From Agrobacterium tumefaciens (GTDB lineage: Bacteria > Pseudomonadota > Alphaproteobacteria > Rhizobiales > Rhizobiaceae), in contig NZ_JXQV01000043.1 of the NCBI RefSeq assembly GCF_000834635.1, positions 42,148-106,147 on the forward strand: 64,000 bases of DNA. The letters are read 5' to 3'. Under the pieces are notes generated by a model, which saw nothing but the letters and a program-made list of their open reading frames with translations, was not told where the DNA came from and ran no database searches. This document shows positions 47,034 to 54,949 of the stretch, piece after piece (the stretch's first letter is position 1; every line of letters starts with the position of its first letter). A program made the position numbers and the translations under genes.

Positions 47034-47474
47034 ATGACACAGGATCGCTTCCTCGGCGTCGCAGCGCTAGCGTTGGCCGTTTTCATGATAGCCTATGGCT
47101 ACAATCTGCAAGCGCCATTTGCCTACGAACCGGTAGGACCACGCGCATTTCCATTGATGGCCGCGGGCGTCATTGCGGTATGCGGATTGCTGCTAGTGCT
47201 GAAACCCGGGCAAGCGGATACGACAGAAGGATCGGGCATCAGCCGCCCGATCCTCGTTCTTGCTGTTTGCCTTATGTCCTACGCTCTCCTTTTCCAGCCA
47301 CTCGGCTTTGTCCTATCGACAGCGGTGATGATGGTTCCGATTGCGATGGTGTTTGGAGCGCTGTGGTGGCAGGGCGCGATCACAGGTGTGCTGCTTGCCG
47401 TTTCATCCTACCTCCTCTTCGACAAAGTTCTTGACGTTATCTTGCCTGTTGGACCCCTAGGGGGAATGATCTGA
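47034..47474 (+). CDS. tctB: Tripartite tricarboxylate transporter small membrane subunit (TctB)
   Basis: 146 aa with four membrane segments and the DUF1468/TctB layout (AYEPVGPRAFPLMAAG at about residues 27-42). It is the small integral subunit that supports TctA. The stop overlaps the tctA ATG (TGATG), coupling translation. Confidence 0.93.
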   Translation: MTQDRFLGVAALALAVFMIAYGYNLQAPFAYEPVGPRAFPLMAAGVIAVCGLLLVLKPGQADTTEGSGISRPILVLAVCLMSYALLFQPLGFVLSTAVMMVPIAMVFGALWWQGAITGVLLAVSSYLLFDKVLDVILPVGPLGGMI

Positions 47475-49003
47475 TGGAAACCCTGTCTTATTTGGGCCAT
47501 GGCTTTGGCATTGCGCTGCAGCCAACAAATCTTTTACTGGCAGCGATTGGAGCCGTTGTCGGGACCATGGTTGGCGTACTGCCCGGACTTGGGCCGATCA
47601 ACGCTGTTGCCATGCTGGTACCCGTTGTATTTGCACTCGGCCTTACACCGGAGTCATCGCTGATCCTGATGGCCGCCATCTATATCGGCTCGGAATATGG
47701 TGGCAGAATCAGTGCGATTCTTCTGAACGTTCCCGGCGAAGCTTCGGCGGTCATGACCGCCATCGAAGGATATCCGCTAGCACGGCAGGGCAAGGCGGGT
47801 ATTGCTCTGTCGCTATCTGCCTGGACGTCCTTCGTCGGCTCGGCGATCGCGACCGTTGGTATCGTACTGGCGGCCCCTGTACTTGCGCGTTGGGCGCTCG
47901 CCTTTGGCCCTATCGAATATGTTGCGCTGATGGTGTTGGCCTTCGCATGCCTCACCGGCCTGCTGACTGACCAGCCGGTCAAGGCACTGCTCGCCATCAT
48001 GCTTGGCCTTGCAATTTCGACAGTGGGCATTGACGCAAATTCCGGCGTCTATCGCTATACGTTCGGCTCACCTAATCTCGTGGATGGCGTCCAGTTTGCC
48101 ACCGTCGTCATCGGTCTCTTCGCCATCAGCGAACTCCTGATCATGCTTGAGAGCATGAAAGGTGGAGCCGCCCCGCGCATCAAGCAGCTTGGGCGACCGC
48201 TTTTCAACCGTGCAGAGATGAAGTTCACCAATGCTGCAACACTGCGTGGATCTCTAATCGGGTTTTTCGTGGGCATCCTTCCCGGCGCCGGTGGAACGGT
48301 TGCCTCTGCACTCTCCTACACGACCGAAAAGCGCGTGGTAGAGCGCAGTGATCCTGAAGGCAGCAGGTTTAGTAAAGGTGATATGCGCGGCCTCGCATCC
48401 GTTGAAGCCGCTAATAACAGCGCGTCGAACAGCAATTTCATTCCCATGTTGACGCTCGGCATTCCAAGTTCTGGGACCACCGCCATCATGCTCGGTGTGC
48501 TCACTCTCTACAATATCACACCGGGACCTGCCCTTTTTCGGTCGCAGCCGGATCTGGTATGGGGCCTGATTGCGTCACTGTTCATCGGCAACATCATCCT
48601 GTTGGCAATCAACATTCCCTTGGTCGGCCTGTTTGCAAAAATGCTGTCCGTGCCAGCCTGGGTGCTTGTGCCCTTCATCGTGGTCATCAGCACCATCGGC
48701 GTCTATTCCGGCAAATCGACCACGTTTGATCTGGTGCTGATGGTCGTGCTTGGCGTCGGAGCCTATTTCCTGAGACGGTTCGGAGTACCCATGGCACCGC
48801 TCATTCTCGGGCTCGTTCTTGGAAAAATACTGGAACAGAGCTTGAGGCGGGCACTCTCCCTCTCTGCGGGTGACGTGGCGATCCTCTGGTCCAGCCCAAT
48901 TTCTATCGCTCTTTGGGTCATGGCTGCAGCAGTCCTGCTCACACCCCTTCTGATGCCACGGTTTAGAAAGTGGCGGGAAAAGAGTGTGGTGGAAACCGAC
49001 TGA
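47474..49003 (+). CDS. tctA: Tripartite tricarboxylate transporter large membrane subunit (TctA)
   Basis: 509 aa, about twelve membrane segments. Family blocks VGTMVGVLPGLGPINAVAML (about residues 29-48), YIGSEYGGRISAILLNVPGE (about 71-90) and the second VGILPGAGGTVASALSY repeat (about 264-280) are present, with GIPSSGTTAIMLG (about 336). It is the ion-coupled channel of the transporter. The gene is intact and converges on comJ genes 56 bp away. Confidence 0.95.
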   Translation: METLSYLGHGFGIALQPTNLLLAAIGAVVGTMVGVLPGLGPINAVAMLVPVVFALGLTPESSLILMAAIYIGSEYGGRISAILLNVPGEASAVMTAIEGYPLARQGKAGIALSLSAWTSFVGSAIATVGIVLAAPVLARWALAFGPIEYVALMVLAFACLTGLLTDQPVKALLAIMLGLAISTVGIDANSGVYRYTFGSPNLVDGVQFATVVIGLFAISELLIMLESMKGGAAPRIKQLGRPLFNRAEMKFTNAATLRGSLIGFFVGILPGAGGTVASALSYTTEKRVVERSDPEGSRFSKGDMRGLASVEAANNSASNSNFIPMLTLGIPSSGTTAIMLGVLTLYNITPGPALFRSQPDLVWGLIASLFIGNIILLAINIPLVGLFAKMLSVPAWVLVPFIVVISTIGVYSGKSTTFDLVLMVVLGVGAYFLRRFGVPMAPLILGLVLGKILEQSLRRALSLSAGDVAILWSSPISIALWVMAAAVLLTPLLMPRFRKWREKSVVETD

Positions 49004-49059
49004 GGAAGCGCACACACTCGATCCGATCGGACCAGAGGTGCAAAAGCAGATACGACTTG

Positions 49060-49533
49060 TCAAGTGCGTTGCGCATCCAGCCGCGACGCCTTGTCAGTGC
49101 CAAGTCTTCCCTGCTTTAGAATTTCAAAGGATCGATCGGCAGACTTTATAAACGTTAGCAAGAGAACATAGGTATATCCCGCGCGCGCCATTGCAGAGCC
49201 GGGCAGAGCTTGAAACACTAGGCCATAAAGGCCTTTTGGCACGAAGACGTCACGCATATTTGTCACCGTGCCAATCTTTAAGAGTGAGTCGACCTCGAAA
49301 GGAACCCGAACCGCCCACTCACCGCCAGCATCCAGTTTTAGTTCGTCAGAGACATCAATTCGAAGAAAGCACTGCCCATCGTGATCCGGCACTCCGAAAC
49401 CTACAATACCTTCAGACCAGGCAAAGCCTTGATCCACGTGATCATCATCCCACAGCAAGCCCGGCAGTTGCAGATCAGCGTGTTGAACGACAAGTTGGGT
49501 ATGCAGTGTCGTTAAATCAAATTCCGTAAACAC
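49060..49533 (-). CDS. ComJ-family nuclease inhibitor, copy 2 (candidate immunity protein)
   Basis: 157 aa from the GTG at 49533, whose start (MFTEFDLTTLHTQLVVQHAD) matches the ComJ fold and the neighbour's N-terminus; a TTG at 49605 directly after the upstream stop would add 24 residues. The blocks HVDQGFAWSEGIVGFGVPDH and the late GLYGLVFQ resemble ComJ (Nin), the inhibitor of the Bacillus NucA nuclease. It follows a NucA/NucB-type effector and a first ComJ-like gene, so it probably gives protection against the same or a related T6SS DNase. It is the last gene of the operon. Confidence 0.72.
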   Translation of the reverse strand: MFTEFDLTTLHTQLVVQHADLQLPGLLWDDDHVDQGFAWSEGIVGFGVPDHDGQCFLRIDVSDELKLDAGGEWAVRVPFEVDSLLKIGTVTNMRDVFVPKGLYGLVFQALPGSAMARAGYTYVLLLTFIKSADRSFEILKQGRLGTDKASRLDAQRT

Positions 49534-49605
49534 AGCAAAAATCTCACTGCTAGAGATTATATTCAGAACATGGGAACATGAATTGTGTAGATCAGCCAGA
49601 GACAA

Positions 49606-50094
49606 CTATTCCGCTGGTTGAGCCACCAACTCCAAGTCAGACGACACATCCATTTCATCATCTGCTTTGCGGATTTCAAAGACAGGATTATCGTCTTTTA
49701 CAAATCTGAGCCGAATGCCGTGCTCGAACTGCTTGTCCTCGTAAACGCCACGAGGCAGCAGTTCAAAAAACAATTGATATTTCGCGGCCTCTTCAATCGA
49801 GACCCTGCTTTCTTCAGTGATGGAGCCAACGGTAACGGAATTGTCTTTGATCCGAACAAATGGCGTCAGGATGATACGCGTCGGTTCACCGACCAGGGCC
49901 GATACGTCCGAATCCTGAAGCACTTCCACGATGTAGTTCTCACCTTCCGGCACTCTGAAGGAAACGCTTTCGGCGCGCCAGGAAAATCCTTGCGAGACGT
50001 GTCGCGGCTTCCAATCATTAAAAGGGTTGTCGAGACCGTCATTGAAAACTGCCAGTTGCTGATAGCTTATAAAAAGAGGAAAAATCTCTGCCAT
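49606..50094 (-). CDS. ComJ-family nuclease inhibitor, copy 1 (candidate immunity protein)
   Basis: 162 aa from the ATG at 50094; a GTG at 50100 overlapping the effector stop is also possible. The stretch NDWKPRHVSQGFSWRAESVSFRVPEG closely resembles the ComJ/Nin core (ND-W-x5-H-V-x-QGFSWR-x-GSVSF). In Bacillus, ComJ binds and blocks the NucA DNase. Here it directly follows a NucA/NucB-domain gene, so it is the expected immunity partner. There is no signal peptide, so it acts in the cytoplasm. Confidence 0.83.
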   Translation of the reverse strand: MAEIFPLFISYQQLAVFNDGLDNPFNDWKPRHVSQGFSWRAESVSFRVPEGENYIVEVLQDSDVSALVGEPTRIILTPFVRIKDNSVTVGSITEESRVSIEEAAKYQLFFELLPRGVYEDKQFEHGIRLRFVKDDNPVFEIRKADDEMDVSSDLELVAQPAE

Positions 50095-50096
50095 AT

Positions 50097-50660
50097 TCAC
50101 GGTCCAACAGTAATTGTGGCTTTGCAGCCATCACGATACTTTCGAAGCTGGTTGCCCATCGAAGCACCTGCTCCCATGTTGTCACCGGCGGTTACGTTTC
50201 TTACACTTGCGCCAGCCCCACCCTCCAGAAACATGGCAGGAGGGTATTCATCGGGCTGCTTCCCAGCCTCTCGGGGATACGTACCGGTTGCCGCCGTCCT
50301 GCGCATGGCAGCATTCGGTCGGTCGATTGTCAAGGTTGCCGGCTTTCCCGCCGCCTGGGCATCCAGTATGTGCTGCGCCGATTCAGGATATTTCCCTTTG
50401 GATATCACGACGACGCCGTGGCACGGGCAGTCATCACATGGCTCATCTCGCGCCTTGGTCTGGGCAAGTTGTTGAGCCATCGCGGCAGCCTGAGCCAATT
50501 GCGCTGCTTTTCTTGCTCGTTCAGCCGCAAGAGCAGCCTCCGCAGTCGCTGTGACTGCCTGCGCTGTGCGAACAGCCCTGTAGCCCTGATATGCACGGTA
50601 GCCGAGCATGGCAAGACGACCTAATCCAACGGCCACCGGTATAACGAGAGGAAGAGCCAT
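50097..50660 (-). CDS. NucA/NucB-domain deoxyribonuclease (candidate T6SS effector)
   Basis: 187 aa. The N-terminal third is hydrophobic then Ala-rich helical (about residues 1-65), followed by a short CDDCPC cluster. The C-terminal part matches NucA/NucB nucleases: YPESAQHILDAQAAG (about 91-105), TLTIDRPNAAMRR (about 109-121), PDEYPPAMFLEGGAGASV (about 136-153) and GDNMGAGASMGNQL (about 158-171). The DExP...EGGAGA core is the catalytic region of the sporulation and competence DNases. The ATG overlaps the DUF4123 stop (TAATG). There is no secretion signal; delivery by VgrG/PAAR is inferred from the operon. Confidence 0.85.
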   Translation of the reverse strand: MALPLVIPVAVGLGRLAMLGYRAYQGYRAVRTAQAVTATAEAALAAERARKAAQLAQAAAMAQQLAQTKARDEPCDDCPCHGVVVISKGKYPESAQHILDAQAAGKPATLTIDRPNAAMRRTAATGTYPREAGKQPDEYPPAMFLEGGAGASVRNVTAGDNMGAGASMGNQLRKYRDGCKATITVGP

Positions 50661-51886
50661 TAACCGCTCCCCGATATTCGTTTGCCTTGGATTTCAGACT
50701 GGCCAATTCGCACCATCCCGTCCATAATTTCGGCCAACGTTTGATCCGGATCGGCCGAAGACTTCACGGCCTTTCTTATTTCCTGCTCTTGGCCTATTTC
50801 ACCATCAGTGGACGACATCAAAAACGCCCAGCGCGCATGCGCTCCTTCTGACCTCAGCCCCATTTCCTTGCCATCTGCCTCATAAAACAATGTTTTCTTG
50901 CGTAGATCTGCATCGGAAAGCTTATTGTTTTCAGGGTCAGCTTCTCGCAGATAGGCCATGACCCGCTGTCGGGATACTTCCAACCTTGCGGCACTCATCG
51001 CCTGCATCGCTGCAGGATCAAACTGGAGTGATCCAAGGGGAGGTTTAATATTCGCCGCGTGACGTGCCCGCTTGACACCTCCGCCCCAGACCAAACCGGG
51101 GGCGAAGATAAGCTGTGTCGCCGGGCCAAACAGGCGCGCTATTTGGACCTCATCCAGAGCCGGGATCGTCTGCATCATCACATTCGCATCCGCATGTCTG
51201 AAGATGACCATCTCCTGCCCACCATTGGTCAAATCTTCCCTCGGGACATCGTCGCCTGCGGCGGAAAATTCATCCTCATTCCTGACGCGCGGCCCCTCAT
51301 GTGTAAGCTGGTTATCCTTCCATACCTTCGGCACGGATATGCGGTTAAGCCCTCGCAGGTGTTTGTAGAGATGCTCGTTATTCAAAGACCTTTCACCCGC
51401 CCAGAAAACAGCCGCAGGCTTTCCATCGCAAAGCATCACGATCTGCCGAAGACGCTCGATGACCAAACCCGGGTCATGACTAAACTGTGCAGGCAGCATT
51501 CCGCCGCCGGTCGCATCACCCGCCTCAAGCGCCGAGACCATATTTGCAGAAAGGGCGGCAGAGTGCGCCTCAAGCTCCTCATCAGAAATGTCGTCTGCGC
51601 CCTCGTCGACCAAGGTCTGGTCAATCGTTTTGGGGAGCGCGGCTTGATACGGGTCGATCAGCCATGGACCTCCGACGATAACCGCATAGTCACCACCTGC
51701 GTAACGATAAAGCGGCCTGTGAGAGACATTGGCTGCCTTCAACAGTTTGGGAAGATCATCAAACTGCGAACCGTCCATGACGACGTAAACGCGGTGGTCT
51801 GGATCGGAGGCAATTTCGGAAACGCTTTTCAGCAAAGCCTGAGCGACTGAAGACAGCTGGGTCTCGTCAATGGCATCAGGTGTCAT
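50660..51886 (-). CDS. DUF4123-type T6SS effector adaptor/chaperone
   Basis: 408 aa, ATG at 51886. Residues about 30-160 carry the DUF4123-like fold (RVYVVMDGSQFDDLPKLLKA...RPLYRYAGGDYAVIVGGPWLI) and about 170-210 the VIERLRQIVMLCDG part. The C-terminal half (about 210-408) is of unknown type. DUF4123 proteins load cargo effectors onto VgrG. Here it precedes the NucA/NucB effector and follows PAAR, so it likely serves that effector. The next gene is translationally coupled. Confidence 0.8.
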   Translation of the reverse strand: MTPDAIDETQLSSVAQALLKSVSEIASDPDHRVYVVMDGSQFDDLPKLLKAANVSHRPLYRYAGGDYAVIVGGPWLIDPYQAALPKTIDQTLVDEGADDISDEELEAHSAALSANMVSALEAGDATGGGMLPAQFSHDPGLVIERLRQIVMLCDGKPAAVFWAGERSLNNEHLYKHLRGLNRISVPKVWKDNQLTHEGPRVRNEDEFSAAGDDVPREDLTNGGQEMVIFRHADANVMMQTIPALDEVQIARLFGPATQLIFAPGLVWGGGVKRARHAANIKPPLGSLQFDPAAMQAMSAARLEVSRQRVMAYLREADPENNKLSDADLRKKTLFYEADGKEMGLRSEGAHARWAFLMSSTDGEIGQEQEIRKAVKSSADPDQTLAEIMDGMVRIGQSEIQGKRISGSG

Positions 51887-51891
51887 GAAAT

Positions 51892-52275
51892 CTATCCTCG
51901 CACCATCGGCATCGACTGAGAAGCCATGCTATTCTGACATTCCGTCCCGCCCGCACCTCCCGAGCCAGAACCGCCCTCGTCACCGATGAAGACATTGGCC
52001 GAACCCGTCTGCGCCTGCCCGCCACAATCGATAGCATCGCCGATGCGCCCGGCAGGCTTGCCGTTGATGAAGACGGTGGATGACCCAGCAGCTAACTTGC
52101 GCCCATGGACAGGCTCCGGGCACACCGGGCAACCATGCGGCACATAGGCATCACCCACACGCATCAACGGCTTGTTGTTGACGAAGACATTGGGGCTGCC
52201 GCCGGTGGCCAGAGTTGGCGGGAAGTGGCAGGAGTGGCCGGAGCCTATGTCAGTGCGGCGGTGGGCTGGGGGCAT
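51892..52275 (-). CDS. PAAR-domain T6SS tip protein
   Basis: 127 aa from the third of three tandem ATGs (52275), which has GGAG at proper spacing; the ATGs at 52281 and 52278 sit too close. Two PAAR-type repeats are seen: GSGHSCHFPPTLATGGSPNV and then VGDAYVPHGC, followed by GSSTVFINGKPAGRIGDAID and GSANVFIGD. Cys/His residues would bind the zinc at the needle point. The Gly/Ser-rich tail has no toxin domain. It sharpens the VgrG spike and probably recruits cargo. Confidence 0.9.
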   Translation of the reverse strand: MPPAHRRTDIGSGHSCHFPPTLATGGSPNVFVNNKPLMRVGDAYVPHGCPVCPEPVHGRKLAAGSSTVFINGKPAGRIGDAIDCGGQAQTGSANVFIGDEGGSGSGGAGGTECQNSMASQSMPMVRG

Positions 52276-52294
52276 CATCATCTCCGAATCTCAG

Positions 52295-53098
52295 TTACAT
52301 CATGTATCCACTCGTCAGAAAGCGCGGCTCAATTTGGTCTGTGTTTTCGACACCGGAAGTCAGCCAATGACGATTTGCAGGATCAAATATCCAGTCCGCG
52401 TTGCGGCGCCAATTGATCGTCAACTCTCCAGATATTGGAAGTAAATTCGAAGGCCGACCGCGGGCAGAGGGATCAAAGACATAATCATATACGGCGCGTG
52501 CAAGCGTAGCCGCTTCGCCCCACGCCTCCTGATGATATGCTATATAAAAAGGAATATTATAATAATTTCTCAAAACTGAGGTAGCAATTACTTCAGTTTC
52601 CTTAGCACTATCCTTCGTGTATTGATCATTAGGCTCTTCTAAAATCCTGTATATAATGACAGAATTTCTTATATTTCCAAAGTACGATGAAAATACTGAC
52701 CTAGAATTACTTTCACGTACAGATTTTAAATTCTCGTTATTATGAAACCAATTACCGGCGAATTCGATCATATAGTAAAAAACTGGATCGTAGTCGGCAT
52801 CTAACTCATTCTTCTCTATTTTATTAACGACGTACGTGAACGCAGTATAAAGGTCAGTTGATAAATTCGCAGCACCATCTAAAGCTTCATAACACTCAAT
52901 AAAAAAGCGCTCCCTTAATTTTTGGCGAAAATTTATTCCTTGCTGCAAGCAATCTCTGAGCAACAACAGCATCCCTTCAACGCCTGAACCTTCCACAGTT
53001 TGATTATCGCAAGCAAGATAATTCCGGATAACTTTGTCAGCATCGCTGTCATCTCGTATTAAGGTATTTGCACTGTTAGGAATTCGATTATCTTTCAC
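52295..53098 (-). CDS. Unknown protein; candidate immunity to the 496-aa effector
   Basis: 267 aa from a GTG at 53098 with AAGGAA upstream. The gene starts 11 bp inside the end of the preceding candidate toxin gene, the tight arrangement of effector-immunity pairs. No known domain is recognised. The protein is acidic, helical and rich in Asn/Tyr/Asp, without signal peptide or membrane segment. The DNA is visibly AT-rich compared with both flanks (for example 52540-52960), pointing to horizontal transfer. Confidence 0.75.
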   Translation of the reverse strand: MKDNRIPNSANTLIRDDSDADKVIRNYLACDNQTVEGSGVEGMLLLLRDCLQQGINFRQKLRERFFIECYEALDGAANLSTDLYTAFTYVVNKIEKNELDADYDPVFYYMIEFAGNWFHNNENLKSVRESNSRSVFSSYFGNIRNSVIIYRILEEPNDQYTKDSAKETEVIATSVLRNYYNIPFYIAYHQEAWGEAATLARAVYDYVFDPSARGRPSNLLPISGELTINWRRNADWIFDPANRHWLTSGVENTDQIEPRFLTSGYMM

Positions 53099-54578
53099 CG
53101 CCGATTTCCTTTATTGGAGGACCGTCATAATACCAAACCGGGTAACCCTTCGTAGGATTCAGCTCGTACCTTAGGGATTTATCTTTTTCAGCTTTCACCC
53201 AAGGTTTATTACCCGGCAGATCGCGCCAGTTGTGTAAATTCCCGATGCGATCGGCTGGCTCCGGCTTAAATTCGTCTGGAACGTAAAACTGCCTTGTCCC
53301 ACCCTGAGTGTTGCGAGAACTGTTTACGCCATGAACTGACCATGTATCGGTTATTGGAGCGCCATACCCCTCGAAAGCCAATCCAGGTTTTTCGTTCTTA
53401 AATATCCCCATATGACGACCAACTGAGTTAATGCCCGATTGATCGGGAGTGGATGCACCAGCATTCGGGTCGTAATAATTCCCGTGCCGATCCATATCAT
53501 TCTCGTTTCGCCACATGGCTAGTTTACTCGGAGGCGGAGTTTTTACTATCCGCATAGGCTTGCTCCAATCCATGCCTTTGTTGATGGATGTGCCGTCCCC
53601 GTACTCTTGAGCAAATGCATCGTATAGTTTTTGTCGCGCGGATACCTGGGCCGGACTGTATCCTTCTTTAGCTGCCAAATCTAAGTCCTTGTGAGAAAGG
53701 CCGCCCGTAACCCGGTCGTATACTTCGTCGCGTTTTTTAAGGCGCGCATCAATTATTTTCTTTCCCATCGTACTTGGCTCATGGTCATCGCCCGCTCCTC
53801 CCATTCCTACTTCGTCATCGATTTTCGAAATCGTTAAATCTTTTGGTTTAGCGGTATCAATCTGGCCAAAATTAACGTCATGACCTGCCTTATGAGGCAG
53901 GCTGACCGCATGGGACTTGCGTGCACGAACGATTATGGAAGCTAGTTTAGAGCCTCTAGCAATTACTCTAGCGGAAATATGCACACTTACAGCCGCAGCC
54001 GCACCTCCGGCAGCACCTACCAAGGCTGTCGCCCCCCAAACTAAGACCTCTTCAGCAACGATAAATGTGATATCGAGCCCCACCTTGCAAACTGCGGCCC
54101 CCCACCTATCAGCCTCTATAAGAGCTTTGACCTCATCATAGTATTTTCTAAAATCATCGATCCAACTTTTTAGCCATTGCTCAAGTCGGTCAGCTACACC
54201 TACGGGCGTCCATTTATTGACGACCGGCATACCACTTATTGCTGCATCGATATCCTTTACTTTTTGATCCCGTTGAGCAGCAGACATTCCATCCGGCAGC
54301 GAACCGTATTTTAAATTATACCATTCCTTTTGTAGCTCCAAAACTTTCTTACGCTGATCAGCATCGTCGAGACCCAAACCTTGGACCTCCATGACGGCTT
54401 CTTTTAAGGAGCTTCTTGCCGCTTGAATTTCTCGGTCATCGCCGATACCGGCTAAAAGCCCTAAAAAAATGATCCGAGCCTTTGCCTCCGTTAGCTTATC
54501 ATCAGCAAGCTGGCCGCAAGACTTATCTTGGAGAAATGTATCAGGTACTCCTGCGTCCGGTGCCGATAAACTTCCCAT
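53088..54578 (-). CDS. Candidate T6SS effector, unknown C-terminal toxin domain
   Basis: 496 aa from the ATG at 54578, which overlaps the upstream stop (TGATG). The N-terminal 170 residues are helical and charged, followed by a hydrophobic small-residue stretch (TALVGAAGGAAAAVSVHISA, about 195-214) that could aid membrane passage. The C-terminal half contains MWRNENDMDRHGNYYDP, SGINSVGRHMGIFKNEKPG and RIGNLHNWRDLPGNKPW, ending with YPVWYYDGPP. I do not recognise a catalytic family; an ADP-ribosyltransferase-like or nuclease fold is possible but unproven. Position after vgrG and before a tightly overlapping small gene is that of a cargo effector. Confidence 0.75.
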   Translation of the reverse strand: MGSLSAPDAGVPDTFLQDKSCGQLADDKLTEAKARIIFLGLLAGIGDDREIQAARSSLKEAVMEVQGLGLDDADQRKKVLELQKEWYNLKYGSLPDGMSAAQRDQKVKDIDAAISGMPVVNKWTPVGVADRLEQWLKSWIDDFRKYYDEVKALIEADRWGAAVCKVGLDITFIVAEEVLVWGATALVGAAGGAAAAVSVHISARVIARGSKLASIIVRARKSHAVSLPHKAGHDVNFGQIDTAKPKDLTISKIDDEVGMGGAGDDHEPSTMGKKIIDARLKKRDEVYDRVTGGLSHKDLDLAAKEGYSPAQVSARQKLYDAFAQEYGDGTSINKGMDWSKPMRIVKTPPPSKLAMWRNENDMDRHGNYYDPNAGASTPDQSGINSVGRHMGIFKNEKPGLAFEGYGAPITDTWSVHGVNSSRNTQGGTRQFYVPDEFKPEPADRIGNLHNWRDLPGNKPWVKAEKDKSLRYELNPTKGYPVWYYDGPPIKEIGGER

Positions 54579-54949
54579 CAAGCACTCTCCACCGCTTCGC
54601 TTGACTGATTGCCCCAATGATTTACAAAAAACATTTCAGCAAATGCTGTGGGTGAAAGCGCAGAAAACAATAAATTACATTGGTTTTGTCTCACTCCTTG
54701 ATCACCAAAACCAATGTTCCGAATCGAGCACAGCATGATCTTCACAGCCTCGTTATCCGCCCCAAGATCTCGACTTGCATCCATCAGTAATTTTTCAACA
54801 AGAGTATTTTGGGCATCCGTGTGACTATGAGAAAACGGATCACCGCTTGGCTCAACTCCGAGATCTGAAAAAAATCTAGTCCTAGTGGCGTCTCTCAATG
54901 CTCGCCGCTCAGGGTCTCGTCTAGCAAAGAAACCATCTGAATATCCCAT
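54578..54949 (-). CDS. Unknown 123-aa protein between vgrG and effector (possible adaptor)
   Basis: 123 aa. Its ATG overlaps the vgrG stop (TAATG), and its stop overlaps the effector start, so three genes are translationally linked. No domain is recognised. It is soluble and starts MGYSDGFFARRDPERRALRD, with LLMDASRDLGADNEAVKIM in the middle. Size and place fit a small loading chaperone for the following effector, in the position where C58-type operons carry an adaptor. The AT-richer base composition is shared with its neighbours. Confidence 0.65.
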   Translation of the reverse strand: MGYSDGFFARRDPERRALRDATRTRFFSDLGVEPSGDPFSHSHTDAQNTLVEKLLMDASRDLGADNEAVKIMLCSIRNIGFGDQGVRQNQCNLLFSALSPTAFAEMFFVNHWGNQSSEAVESA

